Of a stretch of 64,000 bases of DNA, positions 22,801 to 33,799 are shown piece by piece (within the stretch, counting starts at the first letter, position 1; each line of letters starts with the position of its first letter). This DNA comes from Sipunculus nudus (Eukaryota > Annelida > Sipuncula > Golfingiida > Sipunculidae), in the NCBI GenBank assembly GCA_026874595.1, contig CM049319.1, forward strand, positions 61,760,917 to 61,824,916. The letters are read 5' to 3'. The notes beneath the pieces are model-generated. The model had not been told where the DNA came from. It ran no database searches and saw only the letters and a program-made list of their open reading frames with translations. The position numbers were made by a program, and so were the translations under genes.

Positions 22801-25800
22801 AACCTCCGAGCAGATCAGACTAACGACTACATTAAAGGCCAGATATTGTGTTGGCCAAGGAGTCCAGTGTTTGTTAAATGGTAACATTAATAGATCATGT
22901 TTCCCAGTAGAATTACTGGTGTCATTTTGGCTGTGGGTTTCTTGTAACCCTTAAAAGCATGTAACAGAGAGACGCTATCATTTTATGCTGAACTTGTCAA
23001 TTTTTTTTCATATTCCCTGACACAGGGTACAGAATTTATTTTTTTTGTTACCGGAAAACTGGGCCTGCAGTTTAAGTGTTTCAGAGGCCAACATTGGTAT
23101 TTATAGAGCCGTACTTTTTCATATTAAGAGTGGCATGACTCCAATGAAGGATGCATAACTAAAGGTAAAATCTGATTGATGCAAACTATAATGCGGCAAG
23201 CAGATGGAAGCATAATACATTTATTGCATATTCTTGAAAGAAACAATTTCTTTGCTGTTTGTTTAAGGGGGCGGCAGTCATTTTTGTGAACTAAGAAACC
23301 AAATTAAGTGTAGAAAGCCATTTGGGTATCCATTTTGTTGATAAAACTCCAAAATCACAGTTTAATTTTTAATATCTGTATCAGTTTGTGGGATGGCGGG
23401 AGGTTATGAAAACAACATCAGAAGTAGGTATTTACAGGTGTGCTGGCCATGTCATTATGAAACATGCAGGTCTCAGGCCTCCTGGCCCCTTCAAATTTAA
23501 AACCATTATTCTATAAAAATATTTCTCACAAGTTTCTTGAAACCATAAGGATTTCATGATACCTAATGCCAGAAAGTTATAAAAAAGAAATAGAAAGTTC
23601 ATTCAGCAAAGAAAATGGCAGTATAAAAACCTTTCAAAGTGTCACCAAATGTTACTGGTAACCACTGGGTGCATATTTCTTTTTCTTTTTTTTTATGGAC
23701 ATAAAACAGCTTTTGATTCTTTTTATAAGCAACTGATCATAGTTCAGCTTTTTGTTTCTCTGAGAATATCTCACATTATCATATCTTAATAAAAATTCTC
23801 AATCTCAGAAAATCATGTTACACAGTAAGTCTAAAATCTCTTCTCATGAAAATGTCTCAGTTTCTAAATACTTACCGCCGGCTATTCACCCGCCTTTTGT
23901 GTAGATTTTATGTGATTTTTGGCTTACCTGTCCACATATGACTGAGCTGTAGGTGAATCATGTGGATAAAGTTTTGATAAAGCTTCTGTGACAGATGAAT
24001 GAGCCTGTTTATCTATGAGTTGTTAGTAAACATGATGACTACACAATTGAGGGGTAAAAAGCTCAGCTCTCTCCACTGGCAACCTGGGTGGTGTGGCCAT
24101 GAGAGTTGGTTGTAATTGTCCGTCCAAGGCTTGAGATTTTCTCCGGGTTCTCCGGTTTCCTCCACCCCTACAGACTACTGAATGCCATAATCTGAGCCAT
24201 GGAGAGTGCCTTGATTACCTATAATAACTATTTGTACAATCCTTGTAAAATAAATAAGTTTATATTAACAGAAAACCTTGAAACCTGAGGTGGTTAGTTG
24301 CATATGTGTGGAAGTTGAAAGATCAACTGTTGCAAAATGCCTTTTCACAAAACTCAGGTTGGTCTGGCATGCTGCTAAATGTCCTTGTAAAAATGTGTTT
24401 GGGTTATATTGGCAGCCCCCCACATGTCATAAACACATGGATATAAACATATAGCCTGTACATGATTGGATCAGCATTTTCGGGCCTATTTTTATAAAAT
24501 GTTCCAGAGATTATCTTTAGTAAATACTTGTCAGATATTGGAATAAGCCCCTTTAAGTGATATGCAGCATCTCTTGATTTTGTTTCTGTAACACAACTTG
24601 ACACTCAGTGTGTCACAAATTAATATCTCTTTCATAATTGAGATCAAAATAAATTCTTAAAATCTCAATACAAATGTCCACAAATTGTGGCTTTGAATTC
24701 AGTTTCAGTGTCTGAAACTGTCCCATAAATTATCCTCTCATAATTAGGCTCAAAAGAAATGACATTAAAAATCTCATGTCTGCAGCTCTTAGCCAGTGCT
24801 TGTTAATTATATCTCACATGCATCCATCCCATTCTTAGAGAGACCATTCCTGAGTTGATACAGTAAGTGTCCTTAACTTCCCTGACCTGATGGTTAGTGA
24901 ACCAGGTCAAAGTGTACTAGATGACCTTTTTGTCCCTCCTCCCAGTATTAAAGGCAATTATCTTCTATAACAACATCCCTACCCCCAAGTTCTAATGATT
25001 AAACCTCTGACTGGCAACCTATATATCAACTAGTACTGGCCAGCTAGTCATAACAAAGGCTGATCAAGGAACTGGCTCAGCTGTGAGGTTCATTTTAGAC
25101 ATCAAACTTGAGATTTTAAGCTCTGGGGTTCAATCCCAATGACTGCTGAGCAAAATGTTTAAATAACTGACAGGGATTGATCTAAAACCTAAATAAGGGC
25201 TTTAACTTCTTACTTTAATTTAATTAAGTTTAAACAGAAATCCACAGGTTTTTATGATATAATAAGCAAATGATCACTTGAAAGACATTTGAAAGACAGT
25301 GCTGCCATCTATGGACAATAACCTGAACATTAAAAAATGGAAATTGTACTGTTAGCTGAGTAATGCTGTTAAAACTGAACAGTTACAATGACTTGTGCTC
25401 CTTATAATCTTAACTGTATTATACATGAAATTTTCTGGTTCTGAGGGCTTAATGATAATAAAAGGATTCATTGTCATGCAAAAATCTTCATCTTCATATG
25501 ATACACAGGGCCACCTACTGGCTATAGTCTTATCTTTTAAAAGAAACACATTTATTTTGCCCATCAATTTGTTTAATAAACAAATGCAACTGCTTTATAA
25601 GGCCAAAAAAAAAAGATATGGTTCTCAGGCACTTTTTTTTTTAAAGCAATGTGGCCAGACCATTTTTTTACCTTTTTTTGTATGTTTTGATAAAAATGTC
25701 TAGGGAAAGCATTATCATAACAGTATATTTTCGCTAAACAGATAAAAGCACTACATAAGAAAGGAAATTTTATCTAAATTGTATTATTTTATCTTTTTGA

Positions 25801-28800
25801 AAGATAAAGATCAAAATCAAATTTTTTGATGCTGGGTTTAAATGTATGCTGGAACCATACTTTTTTTTTTTTTGGACTGTACCAAACCCTGACCCAAATA
25901 AATCTGAAAATATGAGGGCTTCATGACAATTATAACCCTTTTGTTATTTAGTTGCCTGGAATCTCATTTAATTATCCAAACTACAGATCGATCATGTATC
26001 TAACCTTTAAAGGAATTTAATCTTTACCTGTCTACTGAGAACTGCTGTAAAAACTAAACAACATCTGCACTGAATTCTTGATTTATATTCAACCTCGTTC
26101 ACAGATTAAAACCTGAAAATGAAAATTCATTATGATAACTTATCTAATGGAGAGTGTCCACTCAAAGGGTTCCAGGCATTTCATTAGAATGAAGTTCCTT
26201 GATTTTTCCCTGAGTTTTCCCTGAAAAATATGAAAATTTTGAGATATTTTTAGTCTGAACATCTTGAATGTTGCAGCCGGGATGAGGAGTTGCTGTGAAC
26301 ATGGTCATACTAAAGCTTTTTTCATGTTAAACTACTTAATTTGGTATAAAATACTGTTTTACTATTTCCAAATCTATGTTCTGTTCACACTACACCCATA
26401 TTCATTCACATTTCATCAGTGAAACCATATAGGGAGGTAGTTTCAATACCAAAATCTTTATACAGTATGCACATCAACACATTGTGAATGCGTTAACTAT
26501 ATGCACCCCAAATACCATTTCCATAAGAGGAGAAATATTAGGAAAAGACTAAAGGCTAAAGACTTAATATTACTACAGCATCAGACTTAACAGTACCACA
26601 GCATCAGACTTTACTACTGCATCAGACTTAACATCACTATGGCATCAGACTTAACATTACTACGGCATCAGACTTAACATTACTACGGCATCAGACTTTA
26701 CATTACTACTGCGTCAGACTTAACATTACTACTGCGTCAGACTTAACATTACTACGGCATCAGACTTAACATTACTATGGCAACGGATGTACCATTTAAA
26801 AATAATTTAAACCAGACATAGCTTGTATGTCATCGGTGGATGAAAGGTGTGTGACTCACTGTGGTTCTCCCCACTGCTTTTCAATATAATCACACTTGTT
26901 GCCATTTCTTAAATTGAATTAAATGGCCCTTGTGCTGCCCGTCAGTGTCTTTTTTCTTAAGGAATAAGACAGAGACCTTATGCTTGAACTTCAGATGAGT
27001 TTTCTTAATGACTGTTTTTTTATACTAAGCTGGCCTAATCAGTTTCACAGAGCAATCTGTCAACTGCCTGGAAGACTGGTTTTACTATTGACTGAGGTGA
27101 AAACGGCACCACCTTGCCATTAGTTTACACACTCAGCGTCACCACCAACATGATTACTTTGCTTTCTTTATCATCAACATCTTAAGCATCATCACTATGA
27201 CATCAGCACCATAGTCATCTTCAGCAGCTTCACTGTAGCATCATCACTGAAGTACCATTATCAACATCTTCAGTAACATCACTACAGCTAGCATCATCAT
27301 CTTCAGTATCATCACTACAGTTAGCATCATTAACATCTTCACTAGAGCATCATTTAATCATCTTAAGTACCATCACTATGGCATCATTATCATCATCTTC
27401 AACATCATCACTATTGCATCATTATCTTCAACATCATCATTACAGCATCATTATCATCATCTTCAGTATCATCACTATAGCATCATTGTCATTATCTTAA
27501 GCATCATCACTTTAACATCATAATCATCATCTTCAACATCATCCCAATAGCTTCATTATCATCATCTTCAACATCCCTATAGCATCATTATCATCAGCAT
27601 CATCATCCGCTTCTTCGTTAATATTACATGCAGATGCTCTGCACTATCGCATAAGCTCACAGGTTAATTCAATTAAAATTTGGCCTAACAATCACCAGAA
27701 AAAAATATTGTAACAGCACCTGATCTTGTGCCACCAGTAAGAACATACACAACCTTCACAACTCCTTGTATCATCATCACCTTGACATTAACAGCATCTG
27801 TTACAGGTATGGATAATGTGATCTATGACGTCTGTCTAACACTCAGTAACCTCAAGACTCCACCTACAGCTGAGCAACTATTAGAGGACACATTAAGTAA
27901 AAGCTGCCAACTTTGCACAGAAAATAATTTGATACAAAAATGCAGTTTGAAGCAAATGAAGGGTGGGTGAGTCTGCATGATGTTTAAAGTCTTGTCATAC
28001 ATCTAAATGTCAGTCCAATACTGTATAGAGCTTGGCCCTGCTCGTATGATGTGCTGGATTTCACGAAGTCAGTGTTTTTCCTCTGGTCTGCTGGCGTGAT
28101 GTTTTATCATGGCACCCAGGGAGGCCATATAGTGACCATACACAGATGGGCCTCAGCTAAAGTTAATTCAAAAGTGGATTTAAGTGTCACCGGAAAGCAA
28201 TATGTCTGACCTGACCGGTTCGCTGACGGAGAGGTTCACCTCTTGAAAGCCCCTTACCTTGCAATGTATATCCCGGGAGGGCCATCTTTTTCTGTGAAAT
28301 ATCAGGTAGACCCAAACCACAGTGCATCACTTACACTGTCTGTTTTTTTTTATATAAAATATAATAATATGATGACAAAAACCCTACTGTAGTTTATTTT
28401 TTATAAGGACTGGTCAATGTCCCGCTGGTTACACTGTTTACTGAATGAGGCTGAAGGTAACCTTACAAAAAGAATGATATGTTTTCACTTTACCTCAGCC
28501 AGGTAGTCAGGTATTATATTTTTCCCACGGTTCAGTGGTTTGTCTGTTAGCTACTTTCATCAAAATGTTATGGATGGAATATGATTAATCTTTAAAGAGG
28601 GTTATCGAAGCAACAATCTGAATCATCATAACATGTTTTTAATTCAAATGTATCATTAAAAGATCATTCTCTCACAGTGGTTTTCCACTGGTATAACATA
28701 GGGTTAGCTTTGTTCTGGAGCTCACCTGAAAAACATGTTGGTGAATCAAGACATTTGAAATTAAACCTACTTGATTTAAGGTTTAAAAGTGCTCAGGGCA

Positions 28801-31568
28801 GGGTATTCTAACCAATTAGTGGGGAATAATCGAGAAGTCATAACCTGACATGATGACATTTAATTAAATCTCTAAGTTCTGCCATAACTCGACATTTTAC
28901 TTTTGAGGCACCATCAGAGTTCATTCTGGTCACCTTCTGTTCTAAAGTACAATGCCTTAACAAGGCTAGGCCCTACCCCTATGAGCACAGATGTTGATGC
29001 TTCAACTATAAGATCTCAGGTTGGGTAAAATAAGTACATTTTATAATTTCTGGTCATATGTCTAAAGTTTGTTGTAATATAATACAAAAATCTAAATAAT
29101 AATTATAATAATATGAACACACACCAAACTAATAAACAAATATTCTATCAGGATATAAACAGTGTTGATAACTTTTTTACTGCTGTTTCCTATTTCGAAA
29201 TTTAAGCTAATCAACAGTCACCATTTCTTAGTTTTTGCCAATCAACACATGTATCAAGTATCATGTAAAAATGCTAATAATCATTGTAAATCTTGCACAA
29301 AGATGAAGTTGGTGCTTCATTTGCAGAATGATCACTTAAACAAAACTTGACCTAACTACATTTTTGCTATTTCCTGGGCTACACCAATCAGCATTTTACT
29401 GAAATATCAATTCATAAATGAGAAATTCTAATTTTTTTAGCTAGATGAAGGAGACAGCATTTTTACTCATGACAAACGGTGAATTTTTCTATTGTTCTGA
29501 CAGATGATTAGGTAAAGAATATTGCAATTCTTTTTAATCTAGCAACAGTAGTTTATTTAGGGTTTTTTTTTTTAATTTTGTACAGAAAATTTTATCCAAG
29601 CATATTTTTCTCTAAGCTCGGTATGTGTGTAAGACCTTTCCTATATTAAAGTTTCACATATCTGCAGACATGTTGAATATACAGAGTTAGAGAATTAATA
29701 ACTTTTTTCCTTGATCAGAATTCACACTAGTGAAAAGTGTGATGAATTGTATGGGAGATAAATTTCTCACTCCCGGGGAAACTCTTATAAGTTGTATTGC
29801 GTGATGGTTAGGTCCGAGGGAAAATTCTCAACCCAACTCAGAACCACATCAGGATTTTCATTTATCTTTCTCCCGGTAAGACGCAACCTTTTCTAATCTA
29901 CAACCATTGAGAGGCCGCTAAGGGAGCATGTGGTAGCCACGGTGATGAAATTTTTGTTACTGGTAAGTGACCTAAGCTGAGCCAAGACAACGTGTCACTG
30001 TATTTCATCCCACCACTGCAATTGGCTGTGGATTAAATTTGTGTTTTCTGATTAATCTACAGCGTTGAATGTTAGCGTTGATTGGTCTGTCTGATGTGTT
30101 TGTCTAGAGTTCTTGATGTATGTAAAAACGCACTGTATGAAAATACACACCAACTGAACTAACTAACTAAACAGCATACCTAGCACCCATTTACAGCCTG
30201 TTTACATGTTTGGGACTTAAACAACTGAAGTTATTTGAGGACAAAATGTTACAGACAGATATTTTGTTCACATCCTTTGATCACACATATGGCTGGTTAT
30301 TAACTACTTATTTACCATAATCACACACATTACTGATAAAACATTTTAGAGCTGTAACAATAGAATCAAAGATACAAACTGCAGAACAAATATCATGCTT
30401 TTAACCTGACATGTTTTGCAGGTTCTTCAAACACTGTCAGGGGTCTATTCTGGCTGTGAATATACAACGCATTAGGCATGTATATTGGACTTATAAGTCT
30501 TACTCTGAGAGGTGTCCTCAGTCACACAGAAAACTGTACTGCAATGGCCATACCATCCCATAATATTGATGTCATAGTACAAAGCCTGTAATCTTAATAT
30601 TAGGCTTTGAGTCTAGAATTAACACAAAACAATACAAGTGAATGTATAAACCCATGTATTCACAAAACAGATCTCTCTATCGAGAGATCTATATGTAAAG
30701 GTCATCATTTCCTGTTCCTTGCTTGACTTGGCTGTCAATACTACAACCCATAGGAGACATTTATTTGTGGTCAGAAATTTAACAAATATGCAAGGGGCTT
30801 TACTGGTATGATTACTTATAATACGACGGGAATCAGAAAGTACAGAAGGACACACCATCTACCAGTGGTCAGAATTATCTTACGTGACAGTGTACTTGAA
30901 GGCTGTGAACCACTGTCAAAAATTGCAAAAAATAGTTGTTTCCTTACTGAGATTTTCCCTTTCACACATTTCTATACAGTTTCTTGGTATTAAATAACTA
31001 ATATTAGTCATGCAAATGTTGTGAATATACTTCTGCAGGTATTTGTAAATTACATCGAGCTGCTTGGTTATGACTTGGTGCATGTGAACCCCCTGACATT
31101 CAGCTTCATAATTTCATGTCTACACAATAAAAGTTTCTCAAAATGAAAATATGTAGAAAAAATTATCAAAAGGAGACCAAAAAAGCAAAGAAGAGAAGTC
31201 ATCCCTGTCCATTGAGCTCAAGGCCTGGCAGTAAAAATGTCATTCCTGTCAATTCTCTAGGACACAATACTATAAGCATGATGAACGATTAAATATGTGG
31301 CATTACCTCAAACAGTATCATTATGAAAACATATCTTCATGCTGACTTACCGTAAATAATCCCTCCTACATAATAACAAGTTGGCTTTTGCGAACAATGT
31401 TGAACCAACTTCTCCAAGGCGACAATCGCAACATGAACATTTGAGACAGTCTTCATGCCAGAACTGTTCGACTGCTTTCAACAAGTATCGGTCAGTGATT
31501 TTCTTCTTACACCCTGCACAGTCATGGGGTTCCACCATGTCGCAATTTTCTTGTTGGGATATCTTCAT
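16680..31568 (-). CDS. LMO: LIM-only protein (rhombotin, LMO1/LMO3 type), spliced, 181 aa
   Basis: The coding sequence is join(31568..31351, 17493..17368, 16881..16680) read on the minus strand: 218+126+202 = 546 nt, or 181 codons plus TAG. LIM domain 1 is residues 17-70 (C17, C20, H38, C41, C44, C47, C67, D70). LIM domain 2 is residues 81-134 (C81, C84, H103, C106, C109, C112, C131, D134). Every zinc ligand is present. The words [46 protein letters not shown] and RFCVGD are diagnostic of LMO1/LMO3 rather than LMO4. Family members are nuclear adaptors without DNA binding that bridge LDB1/Chip, bHLH and GATA factors. Both introns are phase 2 with GT-AG ends. The tail after LIM2 (residues 135-181) is Ser/Pro-rich, about 20 residues longer than in vertebrate relatives as I recall them, and ends in TSL. 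An unlocated upstream exon must exist. Confidence 0.95.
16882..17367 (-). other. LMO intron between exons 17368-17493 and 16680-16881
   Basis: A 486-nt phase 2 intron with a GTGAGG donor and TTTTCCAG acceptor. It separates the two halves of LIM domain 2. It is AT-rich, and no repeat or RNA gene was seen in it. Confidence 0.9.
17368..17493 (-). CDS. LMO: LMO exon, first half of LIM domain 2
   Basis: This 126-nt exon is too short to stand out as an open frame. The acceptor is TTTTTTTCAG and the donor is GTGAGG. Joined to the previous exon it completes Arg73 and continues [14 protein letters not shown], then [20 protein letters not shown], ending in ACQQCNHR, where Arg115 is split with the next exon. 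It supplies C81, C84, H103, C106, C109 and C112 of LIM2. Phase is 2 on both sides, so skipping the 126-nt exon would keep the frame but delete most of LIM2. Confidence 0.93.
18830..20580. other. Candidate conserved non-coding block in LMO intron
   Basis: About 1.75 kb without simple repeats and with clearly more G and C than its flanks. It contains POU/homeodomain-like words, for example TTTGCATTAATTGG at 19653-19666 and CCATTAGCCTTAAATTGG at about 19783-19800. Small frames on both strands do not match known proteins and overlap each other. Conservation itself cannot be seen here; this is an inference from texture and from location inside a developmental gene. Confidence 0.4.
20995..21180. 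repeat. Short degenerate tandem repeat, about 29 bp
   Basis: Units share TTGATACCCAGAAATCAGTG-like words. Small minus-strand frames over it repeat VST and ISEYQ/ISGYQ patterns and are artefacts. Confidence 0.6.
21740..22960. other. Candidate conserved non-coding block in LMO intron
   Basis: Balanced composition, no simple repeats and no match to the dispersed families of the window. A 124-codon plus-strand frame (22384-22758) has no recognisable domain and is not counted as a gene. Flanks on both sides return to AT-rich DNA. Confidence 0.35.
22961..24059. other. AT-rich intron DNA, no feature seen
   Basis: It contains poly-T and poly-A runs and no recognised repeat copy or exon. Confidence 0.4.
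24060..24260 (+). repeat. SINE-like or LINE-tail fragment with TCTCCGG motif
   Basis: It carries TTCTCCGGGTTCTCCGGTTT followed by CCTCCACC, a motif I recall from many animal interspersed repeats, and ends in TTGTAAAATAAATAAG like a retroposon tail. Family not assigned. Confidence 0.4.
24277..24575 (+). repeat. Dispersed repeat family A, copy 1
   Basis: It shares an ordered series of words with copies near 33.3, 34.9 and 45.2 kb: GGTTAGTTGCATATG, AACTCAGGTTGGTCTGGCAT, CCCCACATGTCATAAACA, AGCCTGTACATGATTGGAT, GGGCCTATTTTTATAAAATG and TAAGCCCCTTTAAG. All copies are in the same orientation. No coding capacity and no terminal inverted repeat was found, so the class is unknown. Confidence 0.65.
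25073..25140 (+). repeat. tRNA-derived SINE head
   Basis: An A-box-like TGGCTCAGCTGTGAGG (25073-25088) and a perfect B-box GGTTCAATCCC (25127-25137) are spaced as in a tRNA-derived RNA polymerase III promoter. The anticodon region does not fold well, so this is a SINE relic and not a tRNA gene. The 3' body could not be delimited. Confidence 0.5.
25601..25877 (+). mobile_element. MITE, old diverged copy of the GGCCAAAA family
   Basis: It begins GGCCAAAAAAAAAAGATATG then GTTCTCAGGCAC, like the intact copy at 37810-38147, and ends with GGAACCATAC, a T run and GGAC. Internal words AAAAATGTCTAGGGAAAGCA and AAAAGCACTACATAAGAAAG also match. It is shorter (about 277 bp) and has lost the clear 3-bp target duplication. 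Confidence 0.65.
25890..26555. other. AT-rich intron DNA with an old repeat fragment
   Basis: The segment at about 26160-26300 has TTCCAGGCATTTCATTAGAA and TTTTTCCCTGAGTTTTCCCT, resembling 10195-10400. Nothing else was recognised. Confidence 0.35.
26560..26785. repeat. Minisatellite, 23-bp unit
   Basis: About 10 units of GGCATCAGACTTAACATTAC plus TAC, with central units nearly identical and a CGTCAG variant in two of them. Confidence 0.9.
27120..27610. repeat. CAT/ATC-rich degenerate repeat
   Basis: Interrupted trinucleotide-type repeats (ATCATCATCTTC, AGCATCATTATC) with a loose 25-30 bp higher-order unit such as TTCAACATCATCACTAT. Low complexity; no frame is maintained. Confidence 0.85.
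27635..27680 (+). repeat. Short family E terminal fragment
   Basis: CTATCGCATAAGCTCACAGG matches the ends of the family E copies at 1-255 and 5400-6130. Confidence 0.45.
27975..28330. other. Candidate conserved non-coding block in LMO intron
   Basis: Balanced composition (for example GACCTGACCGGTTCGCTGAC and ATATCCCGGGAGGGCCATC) between AT-rich flanks. A minus-strand ATG followed by a donor-like GTAAGG at about 28260 was considered as an alternative exon but is in the wrong phase for the next LMO exon. Confidence 0.3.
28331..30600. other. AT-rich intron DNA; balanced island near 29.7-30.1 kb
   Basis: Mostly AT-rich with homopolymers. The part at about 29730-30060 is more balanced (CTCCCGGGGAAACTC, GAGGCCGCTAAGGGAGCATG) and could be regulatory. 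No exon or repeat family member was found. Confidence 0.35.
30669..30690. repeat. Perfect 9-bp inverted repeat (hairpin)
   Basis: AGATCTCTC, a 4-nt spacer TATC, then GAGAGATCT. It lies in the large LMO intron, with no associated repeat or gene. Confidence 0.8.
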
Positions 31569-31573
31569 CGGAC
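31351..31573 (-). CDS. LMO: LMO exon carrying start codon and LIM domain 1
   Basis: This exon encodes residues 1-72 plus two bases of codon 73. The ATG is at 31568-31566. The donor follows 31351 and reads GTAAGT on the minus strand. A good acceptor (pyrimidine-rich tract then TTTCAG) places the exon start at 31573, leaving only 5 nt before the ATG. An upstream non-coding exon, or a coding exon with an alternative N-terminus, must therefore be spliced to it. No stop codon lies between acceptor and ATG, so extension upstream is possible. The chosen ATG gives a 16-residue lead ([12 protein letters not shown]...) before the first zinc ligand, similar to short LMO isoforms; an in-frame Met at residue 11 is a weaker alternative. 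Exon identity is certain; the exact start is likely. Confidence 0.93.
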
Positions 31574-31779
31574 CTGAAACATAAGAATATGGTTTTTTAA
31601 GAATATTTTTTTCAGAAATTTTCCATTGATGTCACAGAGCCCGAAACATAATGAGAAAATTTTATGTTAAAAATTAGGCATTTTGACACCTAAAATTAAG
31701 AAACATTTTAGGAGTTACACAAGAAAACTAAATTCCAAGTAAGACCTATGAGTCTGGAATAAAAACCTGTATCTGATCA

Positions 31780-32960
31780 CTGTACATTCATATGGACTAT
31801 GGCAGAAATGATGACACCTTGTAATACCAGAGACACTGTCTGTGACGGACCTGGGATAACGTATCATGCTATGGACCCATCTGAGTCTAACCCAGGTGAG
31901 GCCGATGGTTAACCTACCTGCCATGACCATAGCATCATGTGATACACAAGGTAGACCAGACTCAGTATCCAAACCCTATCGCCTCCTCTGAGCGGCTTCA
32001 TTCGCAAATCTGATCTAAACAGTCCCACAGATGAGTACGACCTAACCAGAGTCAATAATTAAGGATGGGCGTCACTGATTTGAAACAATGATGCCATAAA
32101 TGATGATCAGGCTAACTCCATAATAGATAATCGTATCATTGTCAGCGGAGTGATCCAGGCAGCTGATCTCCCTTAATGATACAGCACCACAGACTGCAGT
32201 CCGGAGGCCCAGCACGGTAGAGAAACGAACATCTGTCAAGCAAATCCTATTACCCTGCCTGTCAGCGAGTTAATAACCATAATTTCTTGCCTGGTGGCCC
32301 CAGACCTTTGCCAGGCTGCGTCTAATGCTGCTTTATTAATTTCATATCCTATTAGGGGTACAGAATACTGTCTAGGGTGCCTCATTTAGAGGCTTATCCT
32401 AGGCTAGGTGTTACGTGAAGAATCACCAATGTGGCCTGGCAAGTCATAAGATCAAGGCACCATCTCCCGTCTCAAAATAAGCCCCCTTACTCTCCACGCA
32501 GTTCCCTGATTAGCCTCTGTACTCTCCAATCAGAGACGCTAGTATACTCGCTGACTATTATATCATTACTTCAGTGGATGTCTTCAGTGTTCTCCATTTG
32601 TACCGAGTAATAAGCTCATTTCTCTGGCCCGCAGACATTCACGGCAACTCAGTGCTCCGTCAATGTTATAATTAGTTTATAAGCACAAGCCAGGTTCATT
32701 ATACACTGCAGCATATTATGCCGCTCCCTCAAAATGATTCTAATTAGACAAAAAATCATCTATTACTCTGTGCGGATAATACGTTCTCATACTTTATGGC
32801 CTCAGCATGTTGATAAAAAGAGTCTGCGACAACGAAAAATGAGTGCCCCCCGACAATACATCATTCCTGGAAATAACCTTCCAGGTCTTCACACAACAAA
32901 ATATTCAATACTCCGTCGTCAAAGTTTTGTCATATACACAGCAAGAAATGTATATAGCCA
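31780..32960. other. Candidate conserved non-coding block just upstream of the LIM1 exon
   Basis: It starts about 200 bp above the exon. It is balanced in composition, free of simple repeats, and rich in homeodomain-type words (GAGTTAATAACCATAATTTC, TTTATTAATTTCATA, CCTATTAGGGG, CCCTTAATGATAC). The texture resembles enhancer clusters of developmental genes. Conservation was not testable. Confidence 0.4.
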
Positions 32961-33327
32961 AAAAAGGTATCCCTGGTGTTATTGACAAGAAAACTGTTTA
33001 AAAAGTCAAATAATACTTGGAAGGTTGAGATAGCAGTTTAGAGATTGCTGATACCACACTGAAAGTTCATATATTATAAAAAACCCGAAAGAAATAACTT
33101 TATTACTTGATAAAGTTTCTGTGTGATAGTCTTTGATATTCATATTTGTTATACCAGCATGTCTTTGTTTTGAAGATTGTTATTCCCTTTGACTTGATTT
33201 CTGAGTTGCTCGTTCTATGTATTAATGAACTCTAGATTATCCTGTTATGAAGAATTCTAAAACGCCTCTGTGAGGGATGTATGATTTTGTTTACGTAAAC
33301 ACAGCAATGTCAACAAACGGAAAAACC

Positions 33328-33535
33328 ATGTAACTTTAAGTGCTTGGTTGCTTATAAGCTGAATGGTCACTTGTTGTAAAACTCACTTTCGCCCTTAAAG
33401 CGCCAATGGTACAAAATAAAGCAGACAGCCTGTATGCAGTTGGGGTCAACATTTTCTGGGCTATTTCTATAAAAGGTAAGAGGGATTATATTTAGTACAG
33501 AGGAGTCAGATGCCAAAGTAATCCAGTTTAAGTCC
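33328..33535 (+). repeat. Dispersed repeat family A, copy 2 (short)
   Basis: It matches the second half of the family best: CAGCCTGTATGCAGTTGGGG, TTTTCTGGGCTATTTCTATA, GGATTATATTTAGTA and AGTCAGATGCCA. A C-rich run (about 33534-33549) ends it. Confidence 0.55.
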
Positions 33536-33712
33536 CCCCCCCCCTTCCCCATTTCACTGTAACCAGTACTTACTGTCATCAGTTCCAGATAACAACGTGT
33601 CCAATACAGGTACAGCATTACTACAGGTATTTGCATATTACGGCCTAAACTGATACAAATTAGTGATTCATGTTGTTACGAAGACAAATTATTCGGGGGG
33701 AAAATACTGTGC

Positions 33713-33790
33713 CAATCCAGGATTCGAACCCATAACAGTGGTGCACAAATCTGGGGTACCAACCGCTTCGCTAGCAAAGCAAGGTTCACT
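33713..33790 (-). repeat. tRNA-derived SINE (minus strand)
   Basis: On the minus strand an A-box TAGCGAAGCGGTTGG (about 33773-33759) and a consensus B-box GGTTCGAATCC (33730-33720) are spaced as in tRNAs. Stems are only partly complementary, so it is a SINE head rather than a functional tRNA. A plus-strand frame across it (33663-33965) is therefore spurious. Confidence 0.6.
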
Positions 33791-33799
33791 AGCGAGACA

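Larger units (their letters stand above)
17494..31350 (-). other. Large LMO intron (13.9 kb)
   Basis: A phase 2 intron with GTAAGT donor and poly-pyrimidine CAG acceptor, lying exactly between the LIM1 and LIM2 exons. It holds several blocks that look like conserved non-coding sequence, a SINE, an old MITE copy, one member of a dispersed repeat family and three minisatellite tracts, listed separately. No other exon was found inside. Confidence 0.88.

Noticed and set aside
27120-27610. Histidine- or serine-rich coding repeat from CAT/ATC triplets
   Set aside because: Triplet phase is interrupted repeatedly and no open frame spans the tract.
28255-28310. Alternative LMO first exon (minus-strand ATG GCC... 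then GTAAGG donor)
   Set aside because: It ends in phase 1, whereas the following LMO exon at 17493 needs phase 2, and it would drop LIM1. No support beyond the donor.
33713-33790. Functional tRNA gene on the minus strand
   Set aside because: A- and B-boxes are good, but acceptor and anticodon stems do not pair well, so it was called a SINE head.
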